DNA of 64,000 bases, taken from the NCBI GenBank assembly GCA_030522415.1, contig CM060131.1:10187203-10251202 (forward strand). Reading direction: 5' to 3'. Source of the stretch: Channallabes apus. Lineage: Eukaryota; Chordata; Actinopteri; Siluriformes; Clariidae. A program made the translations under genes and the position numbers. Positions 1 through 12,973 of this stretch are shown in pieces. The notes beneath the pieces were generated by a model. It saw nothing but the letters and a program-made list of their open reading frames with translations. It did not search any database and was not told the DNA's origin. The stretch's first letter is position 1; each line of letters starts with the position of its first letter.

Positions 1-426
1 TATTTTTGGAGCGCGCGGTTGGAGAAGTTTACAACACTGGTATTTAAGACCCCCAGATGGATTAACATTTGGAAGGCAGATGTACGTCTAGTTTTTTAAA
101 AAGCAGCTACTGTGAGTGTGACTGCAGGACTCCTAGTACATACATCTAACTATTTTTAAAGTTGTTTTTATTAACTTAAGATGAGCCCTGCTCATGAGGA
201 CGATATGGAGATATGTAGAATAATTAAATGTACTTAATATCCCTTCTCCTAAGTCCACCTCAAACACTTGGTGTCATTTGCTTAGTTAATAGGTTTTGCA
301 CAGGGGCTAAAATGTCACTGGTAATGAAAGGAAGCTTAAAGATGTTTAGCGTTATGAAATGTTGTGATCCAAACTCTAAAGACATTAACTGTATACAATC
401 AAGAGCGGTTACAAGCGTGTCTATAC
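1..426 (-). other. sipa1l3: Start of the next sipa1l3 intron
   Basis: This is the sequence after the donor at 426/427. The open frame runs on as far as 260 but has no resemblance to the family, as expected for intron read-through. Nothing else is recognisable here. Confidence 0.7.
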
Positions 427-1732
427 CTTTCCCGTGGAAGTATTCACGGTAGTAACGTGCTCCCAGGTCGACGTGCTCTATGCAGTGGTGCTGCATTCTC
501 TCCATGCGCGTCGCCTGCTCGTCCAGCTCCGCCTCCAACACGGCCACGCTGGCGTTGGCGCAGCGCATATGCAGCCTGGTCTCCCCGCGCTCCGCCCACG
601 AGCTCAGGAAGCTCACGTTGCGCTCGCCATAACGTCCGGTCTCGTTCACAAAGTTGGGGCAGGTGAGCAGGAGCTGAGGACCCGAGTTTGAGCTGTCCGG
701 TCCTGCTGAGTCCGAGGCTTCTACGCCCGAGGTAGATCCCTCCGTTACCAAACTTAAATCGTCCGTACTAGAAAAGGTGGGTTCGGCTCCGCCCATAGCC
801 AGGGCGTCGGTCACGGCCAACGAGATGGCGGTCGACGCCGAAGACGCCCCCGTGGCCGTGTTCCGTCTTTGGGCTGCGTAGCTGCGCTGGGCAGCGGCCT
901 CGTGAAGGTCAAACAAGAGGCTCTGGGCGTCATAGTGTGCAAAGCTATGTACGCACAACCATGGTTTGAGCGAAGACTCCGACTGTCGTGCTTCCTCGCA
1001 GTCGGCACGCAATGCTTCGGGATCCCCCTTGTTGGCGCTGCGGAGCTTCCTCAACAGGGACGACTCTGTGCCACCGCTCTTTTTTCGCACACGGCTCTCA
1101 GGGCGGTCTTCGGAGCGCAGGATGGAGGGGACAGGAGAAGGGGACGGGATGAGGGAGGATTCAGCTCGCAGTAGTTCCCCCAGCCTAGCGGGGGCGTCGC
1201 TGCGTTGGTCCGGCATCTCCTGCTGGAACTGACTGAGCATGTCGAAGAAGCTCTCCTCAGGCACGGCCTGGACGTTGATCGAGGACGTGCTGCCGTAGAC
1301 CCGGAACAGACGGGAGTCCACTTCGGTCTCGTCCTGCTCGCTCAGTGTGATCTCGCTGCTAGAGCGCTGCCGGAGCAGAGTGAATCCCGGGATCCGGAAC
1401 CGTGCCGGAGAACCAGGGATGTCCCTCAGAGTCCTTCCTTCTCGAAACTCTGCGTCTTTGCTGCGTCGTAGCTGGGGCACTCTCGCTCTACCCCCTCGGT
1501 TAAACCCGCCCCCGCCGCTCTCCGATGTGATACCCGGCCCGTTTTCCAGCAGCGATTCTCGAGACTGCTCCCGCCTTGGGGGCCAGTCGGCGATGCGAGC
1601 CCGCACGCCCATTTTGGGCACGGAGACGCGGGATAAGTTGGCATCGGCTGGGGAGGTGTGACCGTTGTGGAGCGGCAGGTGCAGCTGGACCGGGGGGAGG
1701 GGCTGAGAGAGAGGGCCAGGGTCTCTGAACAT
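427..1732 (-). CDS. sipa1l3: SIPA1-like RapGAP scaffold, first coding exon (partial gene)
   Basis: This exon encodes the N-terminal 435 residues of a SIPA1-like protein. The family are Rap GTPase-activating scaffolds with RapGAP, PDZ and coiled-coil domains, acting at the actin cytoskeleton and cell junctions. Visible family blocks, numbered from the chosen Met: MGVRARIADWPP (41-52), RQRSSSEITLSE (121-132), YGSTSSINV (146-154), SFAHYDAQSLLFDL (263-276) and IEHVDLGARYYREYF (418-432), which sits just before the RapGAP domain. From memory of the human paralogues, the SSSEITLSE, RRSKDAEF and STDDL blocks fit SIPA1L3 better than SIPA1L1 or SIPA1L2. The exon ends GGG AAA G|GTATAG, a good phase-1 donor; reading beyond it gives unrelated residues. 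The reading frame stays open upstream to an in-frame TAG near 1876, but the only in-frame ATG before the conserved part is at 1732, in context AAC-ATG. RapGAP and PDZ domains must lie on exons left of this window. Family certain; paralogue likely. Confidence 0.88.
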
Positions 1733-1966
1733 GTTTATGGTACCCGGTGCGGTATCAGGGCCGTAATACGGGGCAAAGGGGGCGATGGGGAAGGCTGTAG
1801 GGAAGAGAGCATCCCGAGCTGAGGGGAGCAAGCAGGGGCTCCACGCGCTGGCTTTGTCCTCTGCTTCCTATGCACATATTGTTTCAGTGGGGGCAGGACG
1901 ATGCCTCCCCAGGTAGAGCTTGATGAGTCACGGTGAAGTAGAGCAGCGGTCACTCCCGGCACAGAC
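1733..1966 (-). other. 5' untranslated part of the first coding exon, with splice acceptor
   Basis: Upstream of the ATG at 1732 the exon extends to a good acceptor: on the minus strand a T-rich tract ending TTTTGCAG lies just beyond 1966. The stretch is open in a different frame from the main protein and that frame closes with TAA at 1737-1735, two bases before the main ATG. A second weaker acceptor (CTTCCCTACAG, near 1799) exists but would put exon 1 in no useful frame. Boundaries are inferred from splice signals only. Confidence 0.6.
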
Positions 1967-1989
1967 CTGCAAAACATATATTAAAAAAA

Positions 1990-4900
1990 CACACGAAGAA
2001 CAATAAGTTGGTTTGCATGACTAGAAACACATGACACCATTTTTATTGGATTGAACAGTCCATAAGGGGGAGAAAAAAAAAAACGCTTCAGGAAACAACT
2101 GAAAACGAATGAATGAAGCTAAATAGAGACTTAAACAGCCAATTTAAATCGCTTTCTTTTGCAGTGCTCACAACATTACCATTTTTCCGTGGTAAGGATT
2201 TAAAGACTCATTTACTTTATATATCCCTTTATATAAAAAAAAAATAATAATAATAAAAAAAAAACTTTCCCCGGCTGAATTATCGTGCTGTAATAGCATT
2301 AGGAAGATCCGCCGTTTCTCCACAGAAGAACAGGCTGAAGCTAAAAATGGAACAGAAAGCTGTAAAAACGTCGCTTGAAGAGAGGAAGTGAATGACAGGA
2401 AAGGATTTCGAAAGCCAGATTTTGTCTCATGCATTTAGGCTAAATCTCTCTTTTCCTTTTCCAAATATCATTATCATTACCAGCAGCCTAAAAAAATTAA
2501 AAACACATACATGGTTCTCTATCTATAGTCTATCTACTGCTCTTTATAGAGTCGGAAAAAAGCCTGTAGTGCCTTAAAAAAAAATCTGAACGAGTCCAGA
2601 GGTGGCTATGTCCTGCGTTGGTCTCACAGGTGCCAGAAATCTTTAAACTTTAGTGTTGCGCGTTGGAGTGCCTCAATGGGGCTTATCCTTGGCCAGCTGC
2701 TTTCTAAACCCAAGAGAATGTGCACCGGTCTCGTCAGGCTGGGGAGGTATGCAAAGGTGCTGACAGATTTAGCACCATGTGAATAATAGCACGCAGCTCA
2801 TGTAACCGTGGTGACATGACGGGAGCTTTTCAGCGTGCTCAAGCACCTGGCGGTTACTAAACTTAATCTAAACGCCAGATTAGCAGAACAGAACAGGAAT
2901 CGAATAAAATGCACACACGCGGCTGTAATCACTGTGGTGTGTCTCCTCGGCCCGTTTTTTTTTTTTTTTTTTTCCAAACGACCTCCTTTGGGGAAACTGG
3001 ACATGACTTAAAAGAATTGCTGGAATGATTTATAAGAAATGAAAGGTTCTCTCCCGCTTCCTTTTTCTTAGGTATAAATAGACAAGACACAAGAAAGGAG
3101 GACAGGATGGAGAGATTTCACAGAGTTGTTATAGAGGAGTTAAAAGTGACAGAGAGAAGGGGGGGGGGGAGAGAGAGACAGGATCTGAGTCATCGTGACG
3201 GGCTTTAATATTGAAGTCAGACGGGATCGGGCATCAGTGCATCGCTGCGGCTATAAAAAGCTCGCTCAGCATCGCCTGTTCCTTCTGCTTAACCTCGGTT
3301 GCTTTTCTTTTCATCTTTCCGTTCTCGCTCCCTCTACTTGATAAGCTTTCAGCGTGGGCCTTCGGTTTGCTCATCAAGAGAGAAAGACAGCAATTTGGAA
3401 ACGCAAGTTAACCTAATCTGCATGTCTTTGGACTGCACCGGGAGGAAACCAGAGCACCGGGAGGAAACCCACCACGTGCAGGAATCAAACCACAATTAAA
3501 AACTCTAACAAATTAAATGAAAGTACTATAAAGTTACTCATCATTTATTTATTTATCCTCCCTCCTTTGTAGTGTTACATCACTTAGTTTCACCAAAAAA
3601 AAAAATATATATATATTTAGGTAATACCTTATTTTAAAATCAACAGAATACATTTTATTCAGAATACATTCATCAACAGAATACATTTTTGGATTTTTAT
3701 CTTAAGGAGAAAAACAAGAGAGACACCAGTCCTGCTTTCACAGGTTTTTACTGACTCACAAGACCAAGGTTAGGTTAATTCACAGATCAAAGTTCACCTA
3801 GATAAGTCGTCGCCAAGCGTTTGCTCGCTGCAACAAACAAATCTCTTTTACTTCCTGTTTCCTTTGCTCTTCATAAACCGTCTTTACCAGCAGAGAATTT
3901 TATGTGCTCTGATAAATACCCAGACAGGTGCTCTTTGTGTCGCTCGCTGTAACTGAACTCTAGATGTTGGCACAAACGACTTATGAGTCACTGGGTGTCT
4001 GCAAACAAACACAAAAGACCTGTCTCTTCAACAAACACTTATTTAATTTATAACTTTAAATAAAAAATTCCCAGACTTGTGCGTTTTCACATCTTCTTGT
4101 ACTAACACAGTTTTAGCTTGAAGGAATTCTTGGACTCTGACCTACTGTAGCATGAGGATTTATTTTGGACAGGAGCTACAAATCACCTCAACCTGGATGA
4201 GCGTGTCTAATGCGATAAAAATGCTGCAGCTCTAAAAGTAAATTCTTCATATGAACAGAATCATGGGATTGGGGTTAAATTCTTTCATATAGTCACAAAT
4301 ATTGAGATACTCGAAGAGCTCTTTAAGCTGCTCTCTCTCCCTTATACAGCAGGACTTCTTATGGTTTATAAAAGCGTCCACAATACACTAGGGGTTAACA
4401 ATACTGTTAAGCCTTACAGGAACTGATCTAATGACTGTTTATGTCTGTTTTTCGAGGCATTACGACTTCCAAATCATCCATTAGCATGAAAGAACCCTCA
4501 ACAAAACAAAAACACTTTTAGCCACTTACTGACTCTCAATTATGTTTATTTTACAAAAGTCACCAGGTCAATTGATTCTGCTTCAGAGAGCCTGTGTGCT
4601 GCGAGTCTCATCTTCTGACTACTCCGAGTTATACGGCTGCCGGCGACAGGCACACTCTCTCACACTCGAGGCCGGCAAGGAGGCGAGGAAGGAGGCGGCG
4701 ACGTCTCGTTATCTCTGTTTAAGAGGGACTGTGACCTCCGTCAAGGTCATCCTGGGGAAGAAAGCACAAAGCTCTTCCTCCTGGATTTGGCTCTGTCGCG
4801 CCACATTACAACAACAGCTGCCGAGAGAGAAAGAAAGAGCTCTTTCTCTTTCCTTTTTCTCTTCTCACACTTGCTACGACTCCCTCTTCATTCAGCGTTT

Positions 4901-7600
4901 GAGGAGCTTGACCGTGTGTGTGTTGAGTGCGACTGATTAATTGTGTCACAGTTGAACTCCAGCCAAAAAAAACAACCCAAACAAAAACAGGCAAAACATG
5001 TTACGGTGTCACAAACAAAAAAGCTACTGTATTTAGTCACAATGTGTCTAAATTTGAAAGGTCTAAATATCAACTTGAGCTACATGAGCGCTGTGACTAA
5101 AATCTGCTGATGCATTTGTTCATCTTGCGATCACACACTGCGATGTTTCACAGGTGTGTTACACAAAACACAATCCAAGCACTAGAATTATATTATAATA
5201 TCATATGTCAATATTATATCACATGTTCATTCTCATACCGTAAACCAAAGTTCTCCGAATAGTTCGTATTTTCAGATTTTTCACTAATACAAACTGTACA
5301 TTAAACAATAAGAGAAAGATGAACAGGAGCTGTTTAATAGTGGACCCAGGAAAAGTTAACCAAAGAACAAGGGTATCAATTTTTTCACAATGGATGTTCA
5401 CAACAATACTCCATCATGGACTGGTTAAAAAACAAAGCGATTTTGTACATTTAAATTCTGGAAAAATATAGCAAGTGATGTCAACTCAATCAGCCACTTA
5501 TATTTGCTGTTATCTTTGGGGACATTCATGAGTAATTTTATGAGTAATTTTATTTATAATAAAAAGTATCCCAATGTTTACTAATATTATTTAATTCAAT
5601 ATTATTCAAAAGAAGATCGTGGGAACACTGGATGACCACTGTAGTCTAGTTGTGATGACATTCGTCATCAGAACAAAGTTGTTCTTGAAATTTCAGACGT
5701 TAGACTTGGACCTCTGAAGGAGCTGTAAGTTTTTATTTGGAGCATTTATCCAGATTAACATTCATTTGCACAACATCCGACTACAACTGTGGTGCCATGA
5801 GTTTCTAACAGGGTTCAGAAGTCCGATCAGATTTTGCGACAGACACGACAGCTTCCTGCACACACACGTCCGCTTTAACATATCTCACACGTTAGGCAGT
5901 TTTGTTTTGATCCTTTTTTTTGGATGTTGTCCAATTTAACATTTTGGTAAATTGCTGTTGACTGGTACTTTGTGGGACTCACCGTTATGGACGTGCAGTT
6001 ACTAGTGTTAACATCATGATCCTTAGTGGTGCGGCGATAAGCAGGCAGTGCTCTCACTGAGTTCAAATCCTGCTCATTATATCGGTTTTAATCTTGCTTT
6101 CAAGTTGTTTACAAAACTGTGTTAGGTTCAACCTTCTCATCGTCATGTAGGCAATGCTGTTCTGATGTAGTTTAGTCATAATAATGAAAAAAAACTTTTA
6201 TAAATAACCTTATACCGGTGCTGTCCCGATGTCCAGAACATCACCACAAAGTAAAAAAAATAAAAATAAAATCCAGCCTCATAATACATGTTAATTTAAC
6301 GATATAGTACTGAATATATGTTACTTTAAGTAAACTGGATATTCACCAAGTGCTTATGTGTCAAATAAGTTCATGCAACCCAACATGGTTATTTGAAGTC
6401 TTTAAAGATTCAGTTCCTGAAAAAGACTTTCCCAGACAGACTGACTGACAGACAGACAAGCATGTCTTGGCTCGGTTTGACCACGTTTAATGTTTCAGGA
6501 AAGAACAGCACCGCTCCTTTAAGACGAGTTTTCACCCAACTGAGACAAAGAGTATCACGCCTACTCGCTTGTCTCACCTGCTTCAGACTGCGACCACACG
6601 CAGCGCAATTAACGCTAATGACGGCAATTACATCATCTTAGTCATGACTGATGTCTGGCGGCAAAGACGTGATGAGTTCATTTCATGAGTTCGGTGCGAT
6701 GACACACCGAGCACTTCACCTCATACACACGATAGACAAAACATTCGATCACATGTACGACAGTAACGATGATTCACTTGGTCTACTTTTGTTATCCAGT
6801 CTTAAATGACCCGTGTTTACAACAAGATCGTTTTTTACTTCCTTGTCCGTCACATACTTTTTTTCATTCTCCTCAACAGCAGGAGCTTGTACACGTATGA
6901 GTTTATGATCCGGAGACACGGACACATGTACGGCCCACACACAAGGTATTACACAAGGTTCACCTGCTGAGCTGTCGATCATACACCTGCCTCTGTGTTT
7001 TCTGTCACTTCATTTTTGAAGCTTCTGGTCATGGCAGCTGTCTCAGTTTATCAAACCAGAGTCAATGGAGGGGCTTAGAAAAGGAGGAAACTCCACTGTA
7101 GCTTATGGCATTTTCTACAAGCGCAAGCAAATGTATTTTTATTATTATTTTTTGTTTGTTTTTGTAATGGCACCCAAGGCTGGATTCTGATCCAAACTAA
7201 AAACATAATCTTAATTGATATGTGTGTGTCAATGTTAATGACTTTGAATAACTTTTTTTTCCCATGTGTTACAGTATGTGTCTGGAAAGACTGCATTTTT
7301 TTAAACCAACTATAAAAACAAATGCAGAAATATAACTGCACGTGCTAGTCTTTTAACTGAAAAACAGCTGTATAATAAAAAGCAACATCTTTGTTTTTGT
7401 TTGTTTTATCAGCACAAGATAGGGATAAACATTTAATATAATAATATCCAGATTTTTTTTTAAGTGGTGGAGAGTCTTTGCTTAAGGACAGGTCAAACAA
7501 ACGTTGCCTGGATTTACAATTATGACTTTTCACTCTGTAACTCTCTAAGCTTTAACCACTGACCCTTCACTTCCTTTAACATACTTTCACACAAACTACT
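1990..7600. other. Intronic stretch without recognised gene
   Basis: AT-rich single-copy-looking DNA with homopolymer runs, a purine tract at 3153-3180 and one SINE fragment at 3.4 kb. The 132-codon frame at 4542-4940 has no recognisable motif. Confidence 0.6.
3412..3500 (-). repeat. Short fragment of the same SINE
   Basis: CTAATCTGCATGTCTTTGGA followed by GGAGGAAACCAGAGCACC and GGAGGAAACCCACCACGTGC matches the middle of the 19.4-kb SINE. The two GGAGGAAACC blocks are a local duplication. Head and tail are missing. Confidence 0.65.
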
Positions 7601-7619
7601 TAACTACAAAATTAATGTC

Positions 7620-7630
7620 TTGTGTGTGTG

Positions 7631-7688
<58 letters not shown>
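7620..7688. repeat. (TG)n(TA)n microsatellite
   Basis: Short TG run followed by about 26 TA dinucleotides, able to unwind or form cruciforms. Confidence 0.95.
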
Positions 7689-7690
<2 letters not shown>

Positions 7691-8434
7691 CACCTCTGCT
7701 ATCTTCCAGGAGCAAAAACACAGCCGGAAGAACAGTCAGTCTGTCTAATACCTTCCGAGCCAAATGAGAAATTTCTCACAGAGCAAATTAAAGCTGTGAA
7801 TCACTAAGGTTTATTTTTATTTGACGTATTACAAAATACCACAATCATCTAATAGTCACTAAACTGCTGTGTAACTTGTGCTGTTGATGGTTTAAATGTC
7901 ATGTGCACAGCGATTATCATTTCCTGCCGATCATCTGCTCCACCCTTCAGTCCAGCAGGTGGTGGTGCTGCATGAACTGCCCATAAAGTCCAAAGAAGCG
8001 GCGATACCATCTCAAAATACAAACTACAAAGTTTCTATTCACTGGATTAATTATAGACGAAATTCCCTTAAATAACTGAGAATTGAAAACTGACCCATTG
8101 CAACAAAGCTAATTGACCAGCAAAAGATCGATTACATTTACTTGATTATGAAATTTAATAGATCTCTTTGTGGGGTGAGTTTCCTATTCAGAATTCGCTC
8201 ACACTTTTTAATTTAGTTATATAAACTTAAAAAAACGTTAAATGGATTAAAATCAACACATTCCTTAAAAAAAAATAACAGCTTTAATAGAAAATAGAAA
8301 CTGTGTTCGTCTTCCGTAAATACTCATGTTTTGAAAGAGTATCGCTTTATTCTTCTTTTGATTTTATGCACGATTGACGTACCTACTGAGTGGAGCAGAA
8401 AACCAGGAAGAACGCATCACAGTACCACTTTTAC

Positions 8435-8936
8435 GGGGGGTAGGTAGCTGTCAAAAAAGATGTGCGTGTACTAATAAACTTCCGCACATATTGGTATAAG
8501 GTTGTGCGAAAATGTGGTTTTGTAAACTCGTAAAGTCAAATCATACATAAAAGATGTTGTGCGTGCTCTTATGTGAGCGTACCATTCCAAAAAACAAAAA
8601 TAATAACTAAAAAAATAATAATCTGAAGCACGACATTACGCTTGGGTTTTCTCCAGTATGAATACGAATTTATAACCGTGACTCTACTGTCAAAAATACG
8701 TCACAGACTCGCAGGCATTACGTATCGAGTAGAAGATACATCGATTTCACAAACTGCTCATGCGGTCGTAATATAGTAAGAAAATTATATTACAACACAA
8801 TGTGAGATATACAAGTTATTTTTCTGATTTTATCTGTTGCACTCTCCTCATCTGCCATCTCACTGACTCCAAGTCAAACACAGTACAAACTAATGTTCAT
8901 TCATACACGTCTTTTTCGACAGCTACCTCACCCCAT
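8435..8936. mobile_element. Putative miniature DNA transposon of unknown family
   Basis: The sequences GGTAGCTGTCAAAAAAGATG (near 8443-8462) and, inverted, GAGGTAGCTGTCGAAAAAGA (near 8910-8929) form a terminal inverted repeat of about 30 bp with roughly 85% match. The interior is AT-rich with no coding frame. I could not fix a target duplication, so superfamily and exact ends are open. Confidence 0.5.
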
Positions 8937-8939
8937 ACA

Positions 8940-10390
8940 TGACATTTAAACAAACAATACAAGTTATCCAGCATTTCAATGTTTATTAGATGATTTTAGT
9001 AGTGTTTAATACTTCAAAACCGATATGAAATGTAGCTTCTTGAAATAAATCAGACAGTAAACATTAGTGCTATTGAGTTATTTAGAATCGAATCGACAAT
9101 CTAAGTATGCATAGTTCACAGCTATATATTTAAAACCAAACTGAAACCAAGTACTACCTGAGTATATTATTACAGACAATACTGAAATATCAGAGACATG
9201 ACACGCCTACATAGATTATGGATTTCTAACTTGATTATCAAGATTATAGTTATGATCAAAGTAACTGTTTTGCATTTAAGGTACAACCTTGTACAGAATC
9301 TGTTACTTGTCTGTCATAACTGCTAACACCGTCTCTGTAGCCTGGGAGAGAGTTTTCTCTCGTATATACCAATACAAAATCATATGTGACATTTTTCTCT
9401 CAGATCCACTAACGTGTCATATACGTCATAAATGTGATTGACAGATTGGCCAGGTTAACCTGAGATGTGACGTGTGATTTTTAAGGACGTTAAAGCAGGA
9501 TCTTGAGATTCAGATTCAGAGCTCAATGAGTCGACTCTATCGAGAAAAAGATTTTGAAATCTGATTTCTTATTATAAACAGAAAAAAAGAAAACGATTCC
9601 TAAAGTAGTTCATTAATCCTTTGCATCTGGCAGAACTAAGGTCACCTGACCTCTAACACAGAACATATGTAGGGTTGTGCTAATCGCTTTAGTGTCGCCT
9701 ACATGTCAGCATGAATCATCATTAAGTTTTATTTGCAAATGTTTTTAAAAAGGCAGCGGACACTCTGTGGAGGAGTTTAAAACGGATCACACGAGGACCT
9801 TCATTGATGAGGCTTAATTAAAGGACAAAAAAGAAAAGGGAAAAAAAACACTGACCCCAACTCTATTGTACACCGACTCAGCAGCAGCAGCGGAGAAATT
9901 AATATAAAAAAAAATAATTGATGACATTTCGTAGTTTAGCCAATTCTCGCTCAAATGATCTAAAATTTTAACGAGATGTGGAAAAACTAAGTTTAATGTT
10001 TTGCATTTAATTCTGTGTTGCTATGCAACAGAAGCTTGAAGATAAGGAGCTCGAAAAGTGTCTTGTTTTCTTGTTATGTGATGAGGCCACAAATGGTAAA
10101 GTCAACAAGCATAATGTTCGCATTTGGGAGGAGGAAAGTCTCACACGAGGGACTTGCCGAAAGTGAATGTGTTGGAGCTGGACTACTGACTTTGTCGTGA
10201 CGCTTGTGAAGCTTCGTGAAATTGGTTATAAAATCTAATTCCATTTAAATAATGTTGTTGGAATTTTAATAAATAGATTTCGTGTAAACATGTAGGTAAG
10301 CATATATTCATATTTCAAATGATGCCGCATGTTTTGGAACAAAAATTTTTTAATTTTAAGCACTAAACTCTTCATTGTGTGCTGTAATCA
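8940..10390. other. Intronic stretch, nothing recognised
   Basis: AT-rich sequence with no coding signal, repeat boundary or RNA gene that I can support. Confidence 0.6.
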
Positions 10391-10391
10391 G

Positions 10392-10923
10392 GTACGTTGT
10401 TTCTGTGTGCATGTAGAAATAACTCCCACTGTCTGGCCAAGCAAAGAAAACAACTAAGGAGATTTGAAAAGACTGGGAATGGCTTAAGGAACCTTTGGTA
10501 TGACCTTTGGTCAGAACCTGGAAGGATAGTGCTGAACCATCCTATTTGAGAAAGAATTCATGAATAGAGATCACTCACTTGGTGTAGTTGCATGGTTAAA
10601 AAATAAATAAATAAACATTAATAAAAACCATAGAGTAAGAGTAAGAATAAAGCGATGCACCCATCATGCATTGTGGTAACTGTACAAGCCTCTGGAGACG
10701 GTGTTATGTTGCTATCTCGAGTTGCTTGAATGATCCAGTTATCAGCACATCAATGGAGTTTCGGACATATTTCAGGACTTAAACTGTGAGTTGGAGAACG
10801 TGAAATAATTTTCACACATGAACTGACCACAACATTGTGTACTGTAATCAAAGCTGAAGGTGACTCAATGACATCTTAAAGAGTGGGATTTTTATTTTTT
10901 TTACTTTGGTCAGGCAGTGTATA
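10392..10923 (+). pseudogene. Relic of a second Tc1-like element family
   Basis: Segments resemble the DNA of a common fish Tc1 family: ACTAAGGAGATTTGAAAAGA (10453-10472), CCTGGAAGGATAGTGCTGA, TGTACAAGCCTCTGGAGACG with GGTGTTATG (catalytic-core region) and TTTTCACACATGAACTGACC near 10810. The right end TTACTTTGGTCAGGCAGTGTA looks like a terminal repeat. The frame is broken repeatedly and much of the central coding region is deleted. No left terminal repeat could be matched, so boundaries are approximate. Confidence 0.6.
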
Positions 10924-12965
10924 CATAAATACCAATATTCAACCATGTCACAGCTGGGGTTCACCAGTGGCTTTTTAATACATTGCAGGTCTTATCTCCA
11001 TCACGATATGGCTTTGCAAATATCACAATCGGCCTCGTATCTCATCAGGCCACACGTGGAGGGTGCCAAAGCAAACAGCTCTGCAACAACAATATAAATC
11101 TCCGGAGCGGATACCCATCCTGGAATCTCATACACACAGACACACTGCACACACAAACTGCGCATTCTCTCCGATCATAACGTCTCCCTCGTCCTCCCCT
11201 CGTATTCGTCTTATGATACGACCACGCCCCTGCAACTTCAAAGATGAAGCTGCTGAACTAACCCGCCTTTCAGCTCCATCTTTAAAATAATATATATTTT
11301 TTATGTGCATTTTATCTGAATGCTAACGTGCCGTTTATGCAAATAATTTCACTGTCGAGGCCGGAAAAAACGATAAACAGATAGCTAGAAACAATGAGTT
11401 GTTTTTCCTTCTTCAGAAGTGTTGGAACCTGAAACGGGAGCTCGTCTAAACACAAACATTATACCTGCAGGTCGAGACGTGCCTCAATCGGGACAGACAG
11501 ATTCGCCGTGATAACACGAGAGAGAGAGAGAAGTGCAAACACTGCACCAAGGAACACAACTTACTGAAACGGTCTCTGAACTTTTCACATAGCTTGCACT
11601 TCCGTAATTAACCATGAAACCCAAACTAACCTTCAGATAAATCTGAAGCAGGACAAGAGACAGCAGTGAACCCTTGATGATTCCATAGCTGTTAATACCA
11701 GCTTGGGAGATTACGTATAAAGAGCAAAATAGTTTGTGCTCTATTTGGGAGGGATGGGACTTCCTTTCAATCAATCATAGCCGGACTAGCCAACCGTATG
11801 CCTCTGTGAGCTGATGTATGAGGAAGAGGGCGGATAGCACTCTTGTCCAAGTCTGTGTGAGCTTGTCTTGAGAAAAAGAGAGAGAGAAAAAAAAAAAGTT
11901 TGCATCATACTGACACATGGTCTAAATTTATGAACAACAGTCTCACTAATGTGAACCTCACTTCAGCTCGTAAAAACTGTCACTGCATATTTTTTGGAAG
12001 GAACGTGCAACTAATTTCAATGAGGTGAAAAGTTCAAATGTATCTATCTACAGTAGCTGTTAGAAATGACATTTAGGAGGCGCTCTTTCGCTGTTTAGTC
12101 ATGTCATTATTTACACAAGATTCTGATTCATGTGGCTCACAAAGTATAATATTAGTAATAAAAAATCCAATCCATCTCCAATATTGTTACTCAATACACA
12201 CAGAACCCCGAAGTCAGCCTCAGTATTTAGGTGTTGTTTTGACACGATACTGCTTTCTCTTGGTGTTCCTGGTAAAACCCTGTTTACCTGTCGGACAAAT
12301 TTCCCGTAAATGTTGACGCAACTGTAGTGCAGGTGAGCTGCAGGAAGTGGTGCCCCCGTGCTGAGAAGTGTGTGTAAGTGTGTGTGTGTGTGTGTGTGTG
12401 TGTTTCTGTGAGTGAGCGTCAGGCTCAGCGTAGCACCCGGGAGCAACCTCGACTCGACTAACTAATCCGCCGAAAATACGAGTACTGAATGCTGCATGTT
12501 TTAGTTTGTAACAGCTGTTTGGTTTTGAAAGAATATCAGACATTCGTTGCTATGGAAACGCTCTGCTGGAAGGCATGAGCCTAGGGTATCAGTGTGCCGA
12601 GTTTCGCGGGCGTGAGTGACGTCTGACAGGCGAGACTGCTGTTACCGACTATTACTAAACGCGCGCACGCACACACACAGATGTAAAGATGTATATGAGA
12701 CACAGCCAGAAAGTTTTTTTTTTCTTTTTCTAAAGCTATATTCTCAGATGTGAGAGGACGCCTCATTAGAATACAAAACCGATTTGTCCTGCTTTGTCAT
12801 TTATTACTCACGTGATGGATTTGAAGGGGATGGAATAATTACATTATCCCACCTCCCTGTGTAAAACTAATCCGATCTGAACGCTGCATTAAAAAGGAGG
12901 CGACTCAACTGCTGCTTTGACTCGCTGGTGTTCATTTGTTCTTCAACTAACCTTCAGTTTCTGTA
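10924..12965. other. Intronic stretch, nothing recognised except a short TG repeat
   Basis: Overlapping frames of 60-110 codons on both strands contain no family motif and include a poly(Thr-His) artefact over the TG repeat. Confidence 0.6.
12378..12402. repeat. Short (TG)n microsatellite
   Basis: About 12 TG units. Confidence 0.9.
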
Positions 12966-12973
12966 CCCTAATG

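Noticed and set aside
260..426. Extension of the sipa1l3 frame past residue 435 to a stop at 260
   Set aside because: The frame crosses a consensus splice donor (G|GTATAG) and the extra residues bear no resemblance to the family.
1733..1831. Upstream start of the sipa1l3 frame at 1831
   Set aside because: The codon there is TTG, not ATG, and no in-frame ATG exists between the upstream TAG and 1732.
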